Shown: in pieces, positions 19,132-28,092 of the stretch
Position numbering within the stretch: the first letter of the stretch is position 1
Layout: every line of letters begins with the position of its first letter
Source: Marinobacter vinifirmus
GTDB taxonomy: Bacteria; Pseudomonadota; Gammaproteobacteria; Pseudomonadales; Oleiphilaceae
Length of the DNA: 64,000 nucleotides
NCBI RefSeq assembly: GCF_002258215.1
Contig: NZ_NEFY01000003.1
Location: 248,001 to 312,000 of the forward strand
Direction: 5' to 3'
Notes under the pieces: model-generated
Told to the model about the DNA's origin: nothing
Seen by the model: only the letters and a program-made list of their open reading frames with translations
Databases searched by the model: none
Translations under genes and position numbers: made by a program

Positions 19132-19986
19132 ATGATCCGTTCCGTGCCCCGGTCCCGGTTGTTTGATGCCCTCTACCTGGGCTACCTGGTGGCGTTCTTT
19201 GTGTACCTGGCCCTGCCGCTGCTGGTAACGGCCGTGTTTGCCTTCAACGACTCGCCCTTTCCGTCATTACCCTGGCAGGGATTTACCCTGGACTGGTACC
19301 TGGCCGATGGCAGTGCGGGGCGTACCGGGCTGTTTCACGATGACAGTCTGCTCGGCGCTCTCTGGGTCAGCACCAAGATCGCCTTCTGGGTCACCCTGGC
19401 CAGTGTGGCGCTGGGGTGCGTGAATGCGGTGCTGTTCGAGCGCTTGCAGTTCCGGGGTAAGGAATTCCTGTATCTGTTAATGCTGTTGCCACTGGTGATT
19501 CCCGGGGTCATTCTGGGCGTGTCCATCCTGGTGTTCTACAGCGGCACCGCCAATGAAGTGTCGCGGCTGTGGGGTATCGAACTGGATGTGTTCCGGCCTG
19601 GTATGCCCCTGGTGGTGATGGGTCAGGTGACCTTTATCACCACCCTGGCTACCCTGGTGATCGGCGCCCGGTTGCGAAAGTTTGACCGGCAACTGGAGGA
19701 AGCCGCGCTGAACCTGGGGGCAACGCCGCTGGTGGCCTGGTTTACCGTTACCTTGCCCTGGTTGCTGCCGTCCATCCTGGGCGCGGCCGCCATGGCGTTC
19801 CTGATGTCCTTCGAAAACTTCAACACTACCGTGATGCTCACCGGCAGTGACACGCCGCTCACCGTAGCGTTATTTAATCGCTTGCGGGAAGGCTCGACAC
19901 CGGTTCTCAATGCGGTGGCGCTGTTCCTGATGGTGGTGTCGGCCCTGCTGGCCCTGTTTACCCTGCGACAAAAAGGCTCAGGCTAA
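19132..19986 (+). CDS. ABC transporter permease, PotC-like (second system)
   Basis: A 284-residue permease completing the second polyamine-type importer. The EAA loop reads EEAALNLGATPLVAWFTVTLPWLLPSILG. Compared with the first PotC it carries a longer periplasmic insert after helix 1 (residues about 45-75). The operon ends here without an obvious strong hairpin; the next gene starts 65 bases on. Confidence 0.92.
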   Translation: MIRSVPRSRLFDALYLGYLVAFFVYLALPLLVTAVFAFNDSPFPSLPWQGFTLDWYLADGSAGRTGLFHDDSLLGALWVSTKIAFWVTLASVALGCVNAVLFERLQFRGKEFLYLLMLLPLVIPGVILGVSILVFYSGTANEVSRLWGIELDVFRPGMPLVVMGQVTFITTLATLVIGARLRKFDRQLEEAALNLGATPLVAWFTVTLPWLLPSILGAAAMAFLMSFENFNTTVMLTGSDTPLTVALFNRLREGSTPVLNAVALFLMVVSALLALFTLRQKGSG

Positions 19987-20051
19987 GCGGTTTCTGTCGC
20001 GGTTGGTTACGGTCTATACTGCCTGAATAACTCCTATAAGCAGGTTTAGTC

Positions 20052-22292
20052 TTGCGTGCGGCCAATCGATTCTCGCTTCTAGCTCTCCTGGCCAGCTTTG
20101 TGCTGCTGTGCCTGCCGTTAACCGGCCAGGCTGCCATGCAGCCGGTGGATGAAGGCTGGCAATACCGTTGGGGGGATTCACCCCTGATGCCCGATGGCAC
20201 TCCGCAATGGATTGTGCAAGACGAGCCGGGGCAGTGGCACGACATCGGTTTTCCCTCCAATCCCCCCGGCCGCGCCGGCCGCGAGCACGCGTGGTTCCGG
20301 GTAACCCTGCCGGAAGGCGAGTGGTTTTCCCCCATGCTCTACATATACAGCGTGGATATCATTGTGCAGGCCTGGTTTCAGGGCGAGCTGCTCTACCAGT
20401 ATGGCACCTTTGATGAACAGGGCCGGGGCCGGTTTGAAGGCTGGCCCTGGCACGAAATCCCCCTGCCGGAGAATTACGAAGGCGAAACGGTGTATTTCCG
20501 GGTCTTTTCCAATTACACCGATATCGGGCTGTGGGGCGAGGTGGCCATACTCGACCACCCGGACCTGGTGCTGCACCTGGTCAGTCGCTCGGCGAAGAGC
20601 CTGGTAATTGCCACCATTTGCGGACTGATTGCCCTCCTGGCCCTGATTTTTGCCAGTATCCAGCGCGGGCCGATGGGGTTTGCCAGTATTGCCCTGTTCT
20701 CCCTGGTGACCGGGACTATGCTGGTGGCGGAAACCCCCGCCAGTTTGTTGATTGCCTACCAGCCACTGCTTTGGGACTACCTGGCGGCGGGTTCCTATTT
20801 CCTGGTTCCGGTTACCCTGGCTTTATTGCTGCAGCAGTGGCTGGCTCACCATAGCCCGGCTGTACTGGGCTGGCTCTGGAAATTTCATCTGGGGTTTGCG
20901 GTGCTGGCCTTGCTGGCGTCGTTGTCAGGGCTGATCAACCTGTCGTCCGCCTTTCTTGTGTTTGATGGTTTGCTGCTGGTGTCGCTGGTGCTGCTGGTAG
21001 GCTCTGCGGCGCTCCGGTTCCGGGTGCTGTACCGGGAGCAACAAATCCTGCTGGTAACCTGCGGGCTGTTCGCGGTGCTGCTGATTGCCGACATGGCGGT
21101 GGCACACGGTTTCCTGCCCTGGGGCTGGCTGGTACCGGCAAGCTGGGGCGCACTGGCCTTTGCCCTCGCGGTGGTCAGTATTTCCGTATGGCATTTCAGC
21201 CGCACCCAACAAGCACTGCAGCAGATGACGGTGCAGCTGGAGCAAAAGGTGGCCGAACGTACGGCCCGGGCCGAGGCCCTGGCCGAGCGGGAGGCAGCCC
21301 GCTCCCGCCTGCTGACCCTGGAGAGCCGGAAAAGCCAGAAACTGGCGGACCTGATCTCCGGAATCCAGGACTGTGCGGTGCTGGAGGAGGCGTTCGAGCT
21401 ACTGGCACGGGCCCTGCCAGGGCTGTACATGCCGATGGCAGGCAGTTTCTACCGCCGCAGACCGGATGGCAGCTATGAGCGTGTGGCCACTTGGGGGCCG
21501 GCGGCCGAAACCGCCTTTCCGGCGAGCCTCGACAGGGGATTGCCTTCACTGACTGAAACCACGCTTCCGCTGCGCAGCCAGGCGTTATCCGACCCGTTAT
21601 GCTTTTTGCTCAGGGTAGAACCCGGGCTGACCGGCGGCAGCCCGGAGGGCGTGCTGCTGTTGGCCCATCCCAGATTGCCTGAAAGCCTCAAGGGTTATGG
21701 CACGGTGCGGGTTGTGGCCTGGGTTTACCAGTCGGTGGAGAAACTCGGGATTACTCTGTCCGGCCTGGCGCTCAGGGAAGAATTGCAGCGTTTCTCCTAC
21801 GAGGACGGACTGACGGGCCTTAAAAATCGCCGGCATTTTGATGAACTGTTCCGCCATGAACAGGAAGTTTCCCGGCGCAGCGGGCGAAGCCTGAGTTTGC
21901 TGATGCTGGATATTGACCATTTCAAACGCTTTAACGATACCTACGGCCACGAAGCCGGAGACGAAGCCCTGAAAATGCTCAGCCGGGTGCTGGCACGGCA
22001 TTTCCGGGGTAGCGATACCGTGTGCCGGTATGGCGGTGAGGAGTTTGCTGTGCTGCTGCCGGGAGCTACGTCTGCGGAGGCTACCGAACGTGCGGAGGCC
22101 CTGCGGCGAGCGGTTGCCAGTGAGCCGGCGGGGGAGGGGGGTGCGGTGCCTGAACACCTGACTGTGTCGGTAGGGGTGGCCTGCTGGCCAGAGAGCTGTA
22201 CCGAGTTTGGTGACCTGTTCCGGGCCGCCGACCGGGCCCTGTACCGAGCTAAACATGCCGGCCGCAACCGGGTGGCTGCGGCCGAAGCATGA
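20052..22292 (+). CDS. membrane diguanylate cyclase with 7TMR-DISM sensor
   Basis: A 746-residue receptor: signal peptide; periplasmic 7TMR-DISMED2-like beta domain (residues about 30-180); seven hydrophobic helices (about 185-390); a short coiled coil (QQMTVQLEQKVAERTARAEALAE); a linker region; and a C-terminal GGDEF domain. The active site GGEEF is at 661-665, and an RGSD inhibitory site lies five residues before it, so c-di-GMP synthesis with product inhibition is expected. The reading starts at TTG 20052, since no in-frame ATG precedes the signal peptide; TTG starts are weak, so expression may be low. The periplasmic fold suggests sensing a sugar-like or other small ligand. Confidence 0.9.
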   Translation: MRAANRFSLLALLASFVLLCLPLTGQAAMQPVDEGWQYRWGDSPLMPDGTPQWIVQDEPGQWHDIGFPSNPPGRAGREHAWFRVTLPEGEWFSPMLYIYSVDIIVQAWFQGELLYQYGTFDEQGRGRFEGWPWHEIPLPENYEGETVYFRVFSNYTDIGLWGEVAILDHPDLVLHLVSRSAKSLVIATICGLIALLALIFASIQRGPMGFASIALFSLVTGTMLVAETPASLLIAYQPLLWDYLAAGSYFLVPVTLALLLQQWLAHHSPAVLGWLWKFHLGFAVLALLASLSGLINLSSAFLVFDGLLLVSLVLLVGSAALRFRVLYREQQILLVTCGLFAVLLIADMAVAHGFLPWGWLVPASWGALAFALAVVSISVWHFSRTQQALQQMTVQLEQKVAERTARAEALAEREAARSRLLTLESRKSQKLADLISGIQDCAVLEEAFELLARALPGLYMPMAGSFYRRRPDGSYERVATWGPAAETAFPASLDRGLPSLTETTLPLRSQALSDPLCFLLRVEPGLTGGSPEGVLLLAHPRLPESLKGYGTVRVVAWVYQSVEKLGITLSGLALREELQRFSYEDGLTGLKNRRHFDELFRHEQEVSRRSGRSLSLLMLDIDHFKRFNDTYGHEAGDEALKMLSRVLARHFRGSDTVCRYGGEEFAVLLPGATSAEATERAEALRRAVASEPAGEGGAVPEHLTVSVGVACWPESCTEFGDLFRAADRALYRAKHAGRNRVAAAEA

Positions 22293-22295
22293 AGG

Positions 22296-23708
22296 TCAGT
22301 GCCAGATATTGCTGTCGATTTTCTCGTGCAGTTCCGGGTAATCCTGTGACTTGAAGTGGGGCACCAGGCCTTGCTTGCGCTGGGCCAGGTAGTCCTTGGT
22401 CAGTTTCACCACGGTACCGGACAGCAGCACGATGGCAATCAGGTTGATGGTCGCCATCAGTCCCATAGAGGCATCGGCCGCGTTGAACACGGTTACCACG
22501 GCCTCGTAACCACCCCAGACCACCATGCCCAGTGCCGCCAGGCGCAGAATAGTCAGGCCCAGTGTATTGCCGCCCTTCAGGTACACCAGCGCGTTCTCGG
22601 CGTAGGTGTAGTTGGCCACAATAGAGGTAAAGGCAAAGAACAGGATGGCGATGGCAATGAAGTAACCGCCGAAATCCCCGAGGTGAACTTCCATGGCCTG
22701 CTGGGTAAGCTGGGTGCCGGTTACGCCGGAACCCGGCTCCAGAACGCCGGCCAGCAGGATCATTACGGCAGTGGCGGTACACACGATAATGGTGTCGATA
22801 AACACGCCGAAGGCCTGTACCAGCCCCTGTGAAGACGGGTGGTGCGGAGCAGGTGTGGCCGTGGCGGCGATATTCGGGGCAGAACCCATGCCTGCCTCGT
22901 TGGAGAACAAGCCGCGCTTGATGCCGTTGAGCATGGCCGCGGTGATGGAACCGGCCGCGCCACCGGCGGCTTCTTCAAGGCCGAATGCGCTCTTGACGAT
23001 CATCGCCAGGATGCCCGGCACTTCGGTGATGTTCATGGCCATCACAATCAGTGCCAACAGCACGTAGGCACCGGCCATGAACGGCACCACAAATTCCGCG
23101 AAGCGTACAATCTTGCGCAGGCCGCCGAAAATCACGATGCCGGCAAAGAACGCGATCGCAATACCCACGCCCAGTTTCGGTGTACCGAAGGCACCTTCCA
23201 TGGCATCGGCAATGGAGTTGGCCTGTACTGCGTTGAATACCAGGCCGAAGGAAATGATCAGGCACACCGCAAAGATGGCGGCGGCCCAGGGCGCTTTCAG
23301 GCCCTTGGCAATGTAGACCGCCGGGCCGCCCCGGTACTGGCCTTTGCCGTCACGCACCTTGTACAGCTGCGCCAGGGTGCTTTCGGCATAGCCGGTGGCC
23401 ATGCCTACCAGCGCCACCATCCACATCCAGAAAATGGCACCGGCGCCACCCAGGTAAAGGGCGACCGCCACGCCGGCCAGGTTACCGGTACCCACCCGCG
23501 ACGCGAGGCTGGTACACAGGGCCTGGAACGGCGAAATACCGTGTACATCGCTCTCGCGGGAACCGCGGATGGCACGGACCATTTCGCCAAAGTTGATGAA
23601 CTGCAGAAAGCCAAGGCGAATGGTAAAGAAAACACCCACGGCCAGCAGGCCGTATACGAGGACGTAGCCCCAGAGAATCGAATTAAGAAAATCGACAATT
23701 GCAGTCAT
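22296..23708 (-). CDS. alanine/glycine:cation symporter (AGCS family)
   Basis: A 470-residue sodium-coupled symporter for alanine or glycine with about eleven helices. The family signature region GTGNLAGVAVALYLGGAGAIFW is present. It stands alone between a cyclase on the other strand and the ectoine TRAP operon. In a marine organism sodium coupling is expected. No glycine-riboswitch-like leader is visible in the upstream 130 bases. Confidence 0.94.
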   Translation of the reverse strand: MTAIVDFLNSILWGYVLVYGLLAVGVFFTIRLGFLQFINFGEMVRAIRGSRESDVHGISPFQALCTSLASRVGTGNLAGVAVALYLGGAGAIFWMWMVALVGMATGYAESTLAQLYKVRDGKGQYRGGPAVYIAKGLKAPWAAAIFAVCLIISFGLVFNAVQANSIADAMEGAFGTPKLGVGIAIAFFAGIVIFGGLRKIVRFAEFVVPFMAGAYVLLALIVMAMNITEVPGILAMIVKSAFGLEEAAGGAAGSITAAMLNGIKRGLFSNEAGMGSAPNIAATATPAPHHPSSQGLVQAFGVFIDTIIVCTATAVMILLAGVLEPGSGVTGTQLTQQAMEVHLGDFGGYFIAIAILFFAFTSIVANYTYAENALVYLKGGNTLGLTILRLAALGMVVWGGYEAVVTVFNAADASMGLMATINLIAIVLLSGTVVKLTKDYLAQRKQGLVPHFKSQDYPELHEKIDSNIWH

Positions 23709-23803
23709 GGAGTGACGCCTTGTGATTTGTGGATGAAAGTTAACGAAGTCGCGGGGAAGTCTAGCACGGTGAAATTACAGGCAGACTGCGGAAATCCGTG
23801 ATT

Positions 23804-23832
23804 GCCGGGCTGCTGGGGATGTGCAGCCCGGC
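23804..23832 (-). terminator. hairpin after the ectoine TRAP operon
   Basis: A perfect 10-bp stem (23804-23813 with 23823-23832) lies 14 bases downstream of the universal stress gene, which closes the operon. It lacks a clean T run, so its strength is uncertain. Confidence 0.5.
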
Positions 23833-23845
23833 CTGAGTGGTGGCC

Positions 23846-24289
23846 TCAGACCACCAGTACCGGGCACTTGGCCTGGGAGGCCACCCGGTGGGACACACTG
23901 CCGAGGAACATGCCGTCTTTGTCGCTGTTGGTGCCCTTGGTGCCAACCACGATCAGGTCTGCTTCCTTTTCCTGGGCAAACTTCACAATCACCTTGGACG
24001 GCCTGCCCGCTTTCACGAAACCGCGCACCTTGGTAGCCCCATGCTCTTTGGCAAACTCCTTGGCATGGTTCACCACCTCCTTGGCGTAGTCCGACAGCAC
24101 CTTGTCCGGGATGTCCATGTCATCCGGACGGCCAATCGAGAGCGAGGCCTCGAACAGGCTGTGGTGTTTGTAAACACAGATGATGAAAATTTCCGCATCC
24201 GGTATCAGTCGCTGCAGCTCGATGGCCTTGTCCAGGGCCTTCAATGAGGTTTTGGAACCGTCTACGGCAGCCAGAATTCGTTTGAACAT
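23846..24289 (-). CDS. teaD: universal stress protein, TeaD-like
   Basis: A 147-residue single-domain UspA protein with an ATP-binding-type loop (VGTKGTNS...GMFLGSVS, G-x2-G-x10-G-S). It is the last gene of a TRAP operon with the order binding protein, small permease, large permease, Usp. That order matches teaABCD of Halomonas, where TeaD binds ATP and tunes ectoine uptake. The symbol rests on this context plus the strong TeaA match; the Usp alone would not be assignable. Confidence 0.85.
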   Translation of the reverse strand: MFKRILAAVDGSKTSLKALDKAIELQRLIPDAEIFIICVYKHHSLFEASLSIGRPDDMDIPDKVLSDYAKEVVNHAKEFAKEHGATKVRGFVKAGRPSKVIVKFAQEKEADLIVVGTKGTNSDKDGMFLGSVSHRVASQAKCPVLVV

Positions 24290-24321
24290 ACCAGTCTCCT
24301 GTCAGTGGCCGGTTGCCCGGT

Positions 24322-25608
24322 TCAGTCTCGGTAAGCCAGGTCCCGCAGGAACAGCGCAATATCCGGGAAGGCAATGATCAGGCCGGCAGCAGCCACCAGC
24401 ATGAAAATGAAAGGCGGCGTGCCTTTGATCACTTCCAGGTAGGGCCGCTTGAAAATCGCAATGGCGGTGAAAATATCGCAACCAAACGGTGGTGTGGCAG
24501 AGCCGATGGCCACCTGCAGGGTAATCAGTACCCCCACCAGCACCGGGTCCAGCCCGGTGGCCTGGATAGCCGGGGCGAAGATTGGCGTGAGTACCAGGAT
24601 CACCACAATCGGGTCTACAAACATGCAGGCAATGAAGAAGGCCACACAGATGGCAATCAGCACGCCGACCGGGCCGGCGTCATTCACACCCACCGCTTCA
24701 AGAATGCTTTGCGGAATCTGGGCGAAGGAGATAATCCAGGAGAAGCCGTTACCCACGGCCACCAGGATAAACACCACGGCGGTGATCAGGCCGGTAGACT
24801 TGGCAATCCGGTAGACATCGGTGAGCTTGAGCGACCGGAAAATCACAAACTCCAGCAGGAAGGCGTAGAGCACGCACACAGCAGCCGCCTCGGTGGGGCT
24901 GAAGATACCGCCGTAGATACCGCCCACGATGATCACCGGGAACATCAGCGGCCAGGACGCATCCCGAACCGACAGAGCACGCTCTTTCCAGGAGGCCTTG
25001 GGCTCTGTAGGTACCTGGTTCTTGTAGGCGTAGATCAGGCAGTACACCGAGAACATGAACAGGATCAGCAGGCCGGGGCCGATGCCGGCAATAAACAGCT
25101 CGGCAATGGAGGTCTCGGAGATAACCCCGTAGATGATCATGCCGATACTGGGCGGGATCAGGAAGGCGATATCACTGGCGTTGATGATCAGCGCCAGGGT
25201 GAAGGGATCGGAATAACCGGCTTTCAGCATCTTGGGGCGCAGGGGCGAGCCTACGGCCACGACCGTCGCCTGGGTTGAGCCGGAAACTGCACCGAACAGG
25301 GTGCAGGAGGTGGCAGTACTGATCGCCAGGCCGCCTTTTACGTGGCCGATGAACGACATGACCATGTTGATCAGCCGGTCGGCCGACTGGCCCCGGGTCA
25401 TGATATCGGCGGCCAGGATAAACATGGGCACCGCGATCAACGACGCCGGCCGGATGCCACCCATCATCTGCTGGACGAATGTGCCCATCTGGCCGAAGCC
25501 GTCAAACATCATTACAAAGCCGAACACCGCAGCGGTGATCAGCGGGATCATCATCGGGAAGCCCAGAAGCAGCAGCCCGATCATGATAATCATCATCATA
25601 GTTGCCAT
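24322..25608 (-). CDS. teaC: TRAP transporter large permease (DctM type), TeaC-like
   Basis: A 428-residue DctM-family membrane protein with about twelve helices and the usual TRAP landmarks (GSPLRPKMLKAGYSDPFTLALIINASDIAFLIPPS; the Pro-Pro-Ser turn is typical). It is the ion-coupled transport subunit, using a sodium gradient to import the solute held by the periplasmic binding protein. It lies 36 bases downstream of the small permease and 32 bases upstream of the Usp gene. Confidence 0.93.
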   Translation of the reverse strand: MATMMMIIMIGLLLLGFPMMIPLITAAVFGFVMMFDGFGQMGTFVQQMMGGIRPASLIAVPMFILAADIMTRGQSADRLINMVMSFIGHVKGGLAISTATSCTLFGAVSGSTQATVVAVGSPLRPKMLKAGYSDPFTLALIINASDIAFLIPPSIGMIIYGVISETSIAELFIAGIGPGLLILFMFSVYCLIYAYKNQVPTEPKASWKERALSVRDASWPLMFPVIIVGGIYGGIFSPTEAAAVCVLYAFLLEFVIFRSLKLTDVYRIAKSTGLITAVVFILVAVGNGFSWIISFAQIPQSILEAVGVNDAGPVGVLIAICVAFFIACMFVDPIVVILVLTPIFAPAIQATGLDPVLVGVLITLQVAIGSATPPFGCDIFTAIAIFKRPYLEVIKGTPPFIFMLVAAAGLIIAFPDIALFLRDLAYRD

Positions 25609-25644
25609 GGTGTGAATATCCTTAGTGGTTCGGGTTCATGCGCT

Positions 25645-26241
25645 TCAGACTTCGGTTTCTGTATCGGCGTAGCCATCCACCACACCCGTCGACAGATAAA
25701 CGTCTTTACTGGTGAGGTTTTTGATGGCGGTCAGGAAATACTGGATGCCGGTAATGGCAAAACCGACCGGTACCCAGACGTAGATCCACCAGATGGGCAG
25801 GCCCAGCGCCGGCAGAATGCGACCACGGCCGTACAGGGTTTCGATGTAGCCGTAGGAGTGGTAGCACAGGAAGAACATCACCACGGAGGTGAACAGGGCA
25901 ATGAAAATCATCAGAGCCTTGCGGCCCTTGGCAGGAAAGGCATCGTAAACGGCAGACATCCGGATGTGGCGGCCATGGCGGGCAGCGTAGCCGATGCCGG
26001 CAAAGGTAATCAGGATAATCAGGATCCGGTTGATCTCGCCGGAGAAAAACAGGCCTTCTCCGAACACAAACCGGGCAATCACGTTAACGCAGGTGTTGAC
26101 CGCCATGAGGATAACGCCGCCGGCCAGCATGACGGCTTCAATCCTGGCAATCCATTCATCAATAGTGCCCAGAAACCCGGGCAAACCGGATGCATAGGCA
26201 CCGGTATCGTCTTCCACAGCCTCCTGAGGACGCTCAGACAT
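25645..26241 (-). CDS. teaB: TRAP transporter small permease (DctQ type), TeaB-like
   Basis: A 198-residue DctQ-family protein with four helices and a rather long N-terminal cytoplasmic segment. Typical DctQ features are the NTCVNVIARFVFGEGLFFSGEINRILI helix pair. It forms the membrane complex with the large permease. A hairpin lies between the binding-protein gene and this gene, which may lower its expression relative to the binding protein. Confidence 0.92.
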   Translation of the reverse strand: MSERPQEAVEDDTGAYASGLPGFLGTIDEWIARIEAVMLAGGVILMAVNTCVNVIARFVFGEGLFFSGEINRILIILITFAGIGYAARHGRHIRMSAVYDAFPAKGRKALMIFIALFTSVVMFFLCYHSYGYIETLYGRGRILPALGLPIWWIYVWVPVGFAITGIQYFLTAIKNLTSKDVYLSTGVVDGYADTETEV

Positions 26242-26321
26242 GGATGGGGTACTCCGAAACAGGTCGCTCCCGGCCGGTAAATTCCCCGGCGGGGCGGGGT
26301 TGAACCAGGGCCGGACAACAA

Positions 26322-26341
26322 GGGGTGGCCGTGGCCACCCC
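26322..26341 (-). terminator. intercistronic hairpin between teaA and teaB
   Basis: A perfect 9-bp stem (26322-26330 with 26333-26341) has a 2-base loop and follows the teaA stop by 14 bases. There is no T run after it, so it is more likely a partial terminator or an mRNA-stabilising hairpin that raises the binding-protein to permease ratio. Confidence 0.6.
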
Positions 26342-26355
26342 CTGAATCCTGCCGG

Positions 26356-27384
26356 TTAGTCTTCCTGGACTGCCTTGAGGTCGGCCTTGAACTGGTTCAG
26401 CAGTTCCTGACCACTCTCACCGGTCATCTCGATGAACTTGTCTTCCACCTGCGGTGCCCGGGCACGGAAGGCTTCGATCTGTTCTTCGTTCAGACGGGTA
26501 ACGGTAACCTCGTCGCTGGCAGCCTTGATCTTCTCAAGGGCTTCGTCGGCCAGGCCGTCGATATGCACGATGATTTCCTCGAACGCGAAGTCCGCAGCAT
26601 CCCGCACCAGCTTCTTGTCTTCGTCAGACAGGCCGTTGTAGAAATCCTGGTTCGCCATCATGGCGGTGGTGAACCAGCCGTGGCCGGTGAATACCAGGTT
26701 CGGAGATACTTCGTACAGTCCGCCGGACTCGATCCAGAAAATCGGGTTTTCCTGGCCCTGGATCATATTGGTCTGCAGGGCACCGTACACTTCACCCCAG
26801 GGCAGCGGGGTGGGCGTCGCGCCGAAGGCGGAATAGGTTTCAGACAGAAGCGGGTTGGTCATAACCCGGATCTTCTTGTTCTTGAATTCCTCGGGGGAGG
26901 TGACCGGCTCGTCTACAGTCACCACGAATTCACCTTCCGGGTACATCTTCAGCAGTTCCAGGCCCTGCTCGGAGTACAGCTGGGGGAAGTCTTCGTTGAT
27001 GGCCTCGGACTCACGGAAAAACTCGATCACCGTGTCCATGTCGGTGGGCATCAGGTACGGAATGAAGAAAATCTGGGCTTCGGGAATCAGTGAGCCGGTA
27101 AAACCGGGGGACTGGTTCACGAAGTTGAGGATGCCAGCCTGGGTCTGTTCCATGATGTCGTCAGACTCGCCCAGCTCACCGAAACGGAACACCTGCAGGG
27201 TGTGGTCGGAGTTCTCTTCGATGTATTCCTTGAATTTGTAGGCGTAAACGTCTTGAACATCGCCCTCGTATTCTTCGTGGGCGTAGCGCCAGTTGGCTGC
27301 ATTTACCGCATTGGCTGCGGTCAGACCGGCAAACGCCAGTGCTGAAATACCCGCCAGTTTCCTGAATTTGCTTGTGCTGTTCAT
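26356..27384 (-). CDS. teaA: TRAP substrate-binding protein, TeaA-like (ectoine/hydroxyectoine)
   Basis: A 342-residue periplasmic protein; the ATG at 27384 has GGAG 8 bases upstream and is followed by a signal peptide ending NAA-NWRY. The mature N-terminus (NWRYAHEEYEGDVQDVYA) and the segment GELGESDDIMEQTQAG strongly resemble Halomonas TeaA as I remember it. So does NPIFWIESGGLYEVSPNL. The early Glu and the Trp/Phe cleft residues that box in ectoine are present. Uptake of ectoine or hydroxyectoine as osmoprotectant or food is the best call. The upstream frame to 27594 overlaps the preceding gene and is rejected. Confidence 0.9.
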   Translation of the reverse strand: MNSTSKFRKLAGISALAFAGLTAANAVNAANWRYAHEEYEGDVQDVYAYKFKEYIEENSDHTLQVFRFGELGESDDIMEQTQAGILNFVNQSPGFTGSLIPEAQIFFIPYLMPTDMDTVIEFFRESEAINEDFPQLYSEQGLELLKMYPEGEFVVTVDEPVTSPEEFKNKKIRVMTNPLLSETYSAFGATPTPLPWGEVYGALQTNMIQGQENPIFWIESGGLYEVSPNLVFTGHGWFTTAMMANQDFYNGLSDEDKKLVRDAADFAFEEIIVHIDGLADEALEKIKAASDEVTVTRLNEEQIEAFRARAPQVEDKFIEMTGESGQELLNQFKADLKAVQED

Positions 27385-27523
27385 CGCGTTGTCTCCGCTC
27401 TTTTTTTCAGTTAATTCCTTGTTACCTTTTTTTAGACTGGCAAAACAAAGCGGTTTTCGCAAGGAAATGACCGAAATCAGGAAACACTGGCGGCAGGTTT
27501 CGCGGTATCGCAAGTCTATGAAT

Positions 27524-28063
27524 TCAGACTTTATTCGGATTTTTGAGACAGGTTTCGAGGAATCGGTGGAACTCCCGGGCCACCCTGTCGACACTGTTCT
27601 CCAGCCGGTGCCCGTCTGGCATTACCAGGGTTTCGAGGCGCTGCTCACGGGCCAACTCCAGAACCGGCATCACAGGTACGACATCATCATCCCAGCCATG
27701 AATGATGCGGGTATAACGGGCGCCAATCACCGGGCTCGATTGCGGATATTTCGGCAATGCCAGTGCCGGCGCCAGCAGAAAACAGCCCAGTACCGGGGTG
27801 GTGTCGCTGGTTTGTGCGCACACCCAGCCACCCATGCTGGAGCCGGCCAGGATGGTCCGCTCTGGCACGGCGCCGGCACTTTCAATGGCGGCTCGCATCT
27901 GCTTTAGCCTGACTGCCGGGTCTTTGCTGCTGCGGTGATCGATGGCCTCGGCCCGCACGCCATAAAACTCTTCAGCCACCGCTTTCAGGGCCTGGATCTT
28001 GGTGCTGCCCGGGCCGCTTTCCAGGCCATGGGACAGAAACACGAAAAACGGTTGTTCGGGCAT
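27524..28063 (-). CDS. small alpha/beta hydrolase (YqiA-like)
   Basis: A 179-residue alpha/beta hydrolase without a lid domain. The nucleophile elbow is GSSMGG, the acid lies in IIHGWDDDVVP, and the base His in PDGHRLENS, so the triad looks complete. Size and the opening FVFLSHGLESGPGSTKI match the YqiA-type esterase group. It lies 29 bases downstream of a flavin monooxygenase on the same strand and is probably co-transcribed with it. The substrate is unknown. Confidence 0.85.
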   Translation of the reverse strand: MPEQPFFVFLSHGLESGPGSTKIQALKAVAEEFYGVRAEAIDHRSSKDPAVRLKQMRAAIESAGAVPERTILAGSSMGGWVCAQTSDTTPVLGCFLLAPALALPKYPQSSPVIGARYTRIIHGWDDDVVPVMPVLELAREQRLETLVMPDGHRLENSVDRVAREFHRFLETCLKNPNKV

Positions 28064-28092
28064 GTCAGGCTCCCTGCATTCGGTCAGTCGGT

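Noticed and set aside
12165..19986. Single duplicated pot operon
   Set aside because: Gene order differs (A-B-C-D against D-A-B-C), and the binding proteins differ in anchoring and sequence.
24313..26280. Two long plus-strand frames over teaB and teaC
   Set aside because: They are His/Asp/Gly-rich shadows of membrane-protein genes with hydrophobic codon bias.
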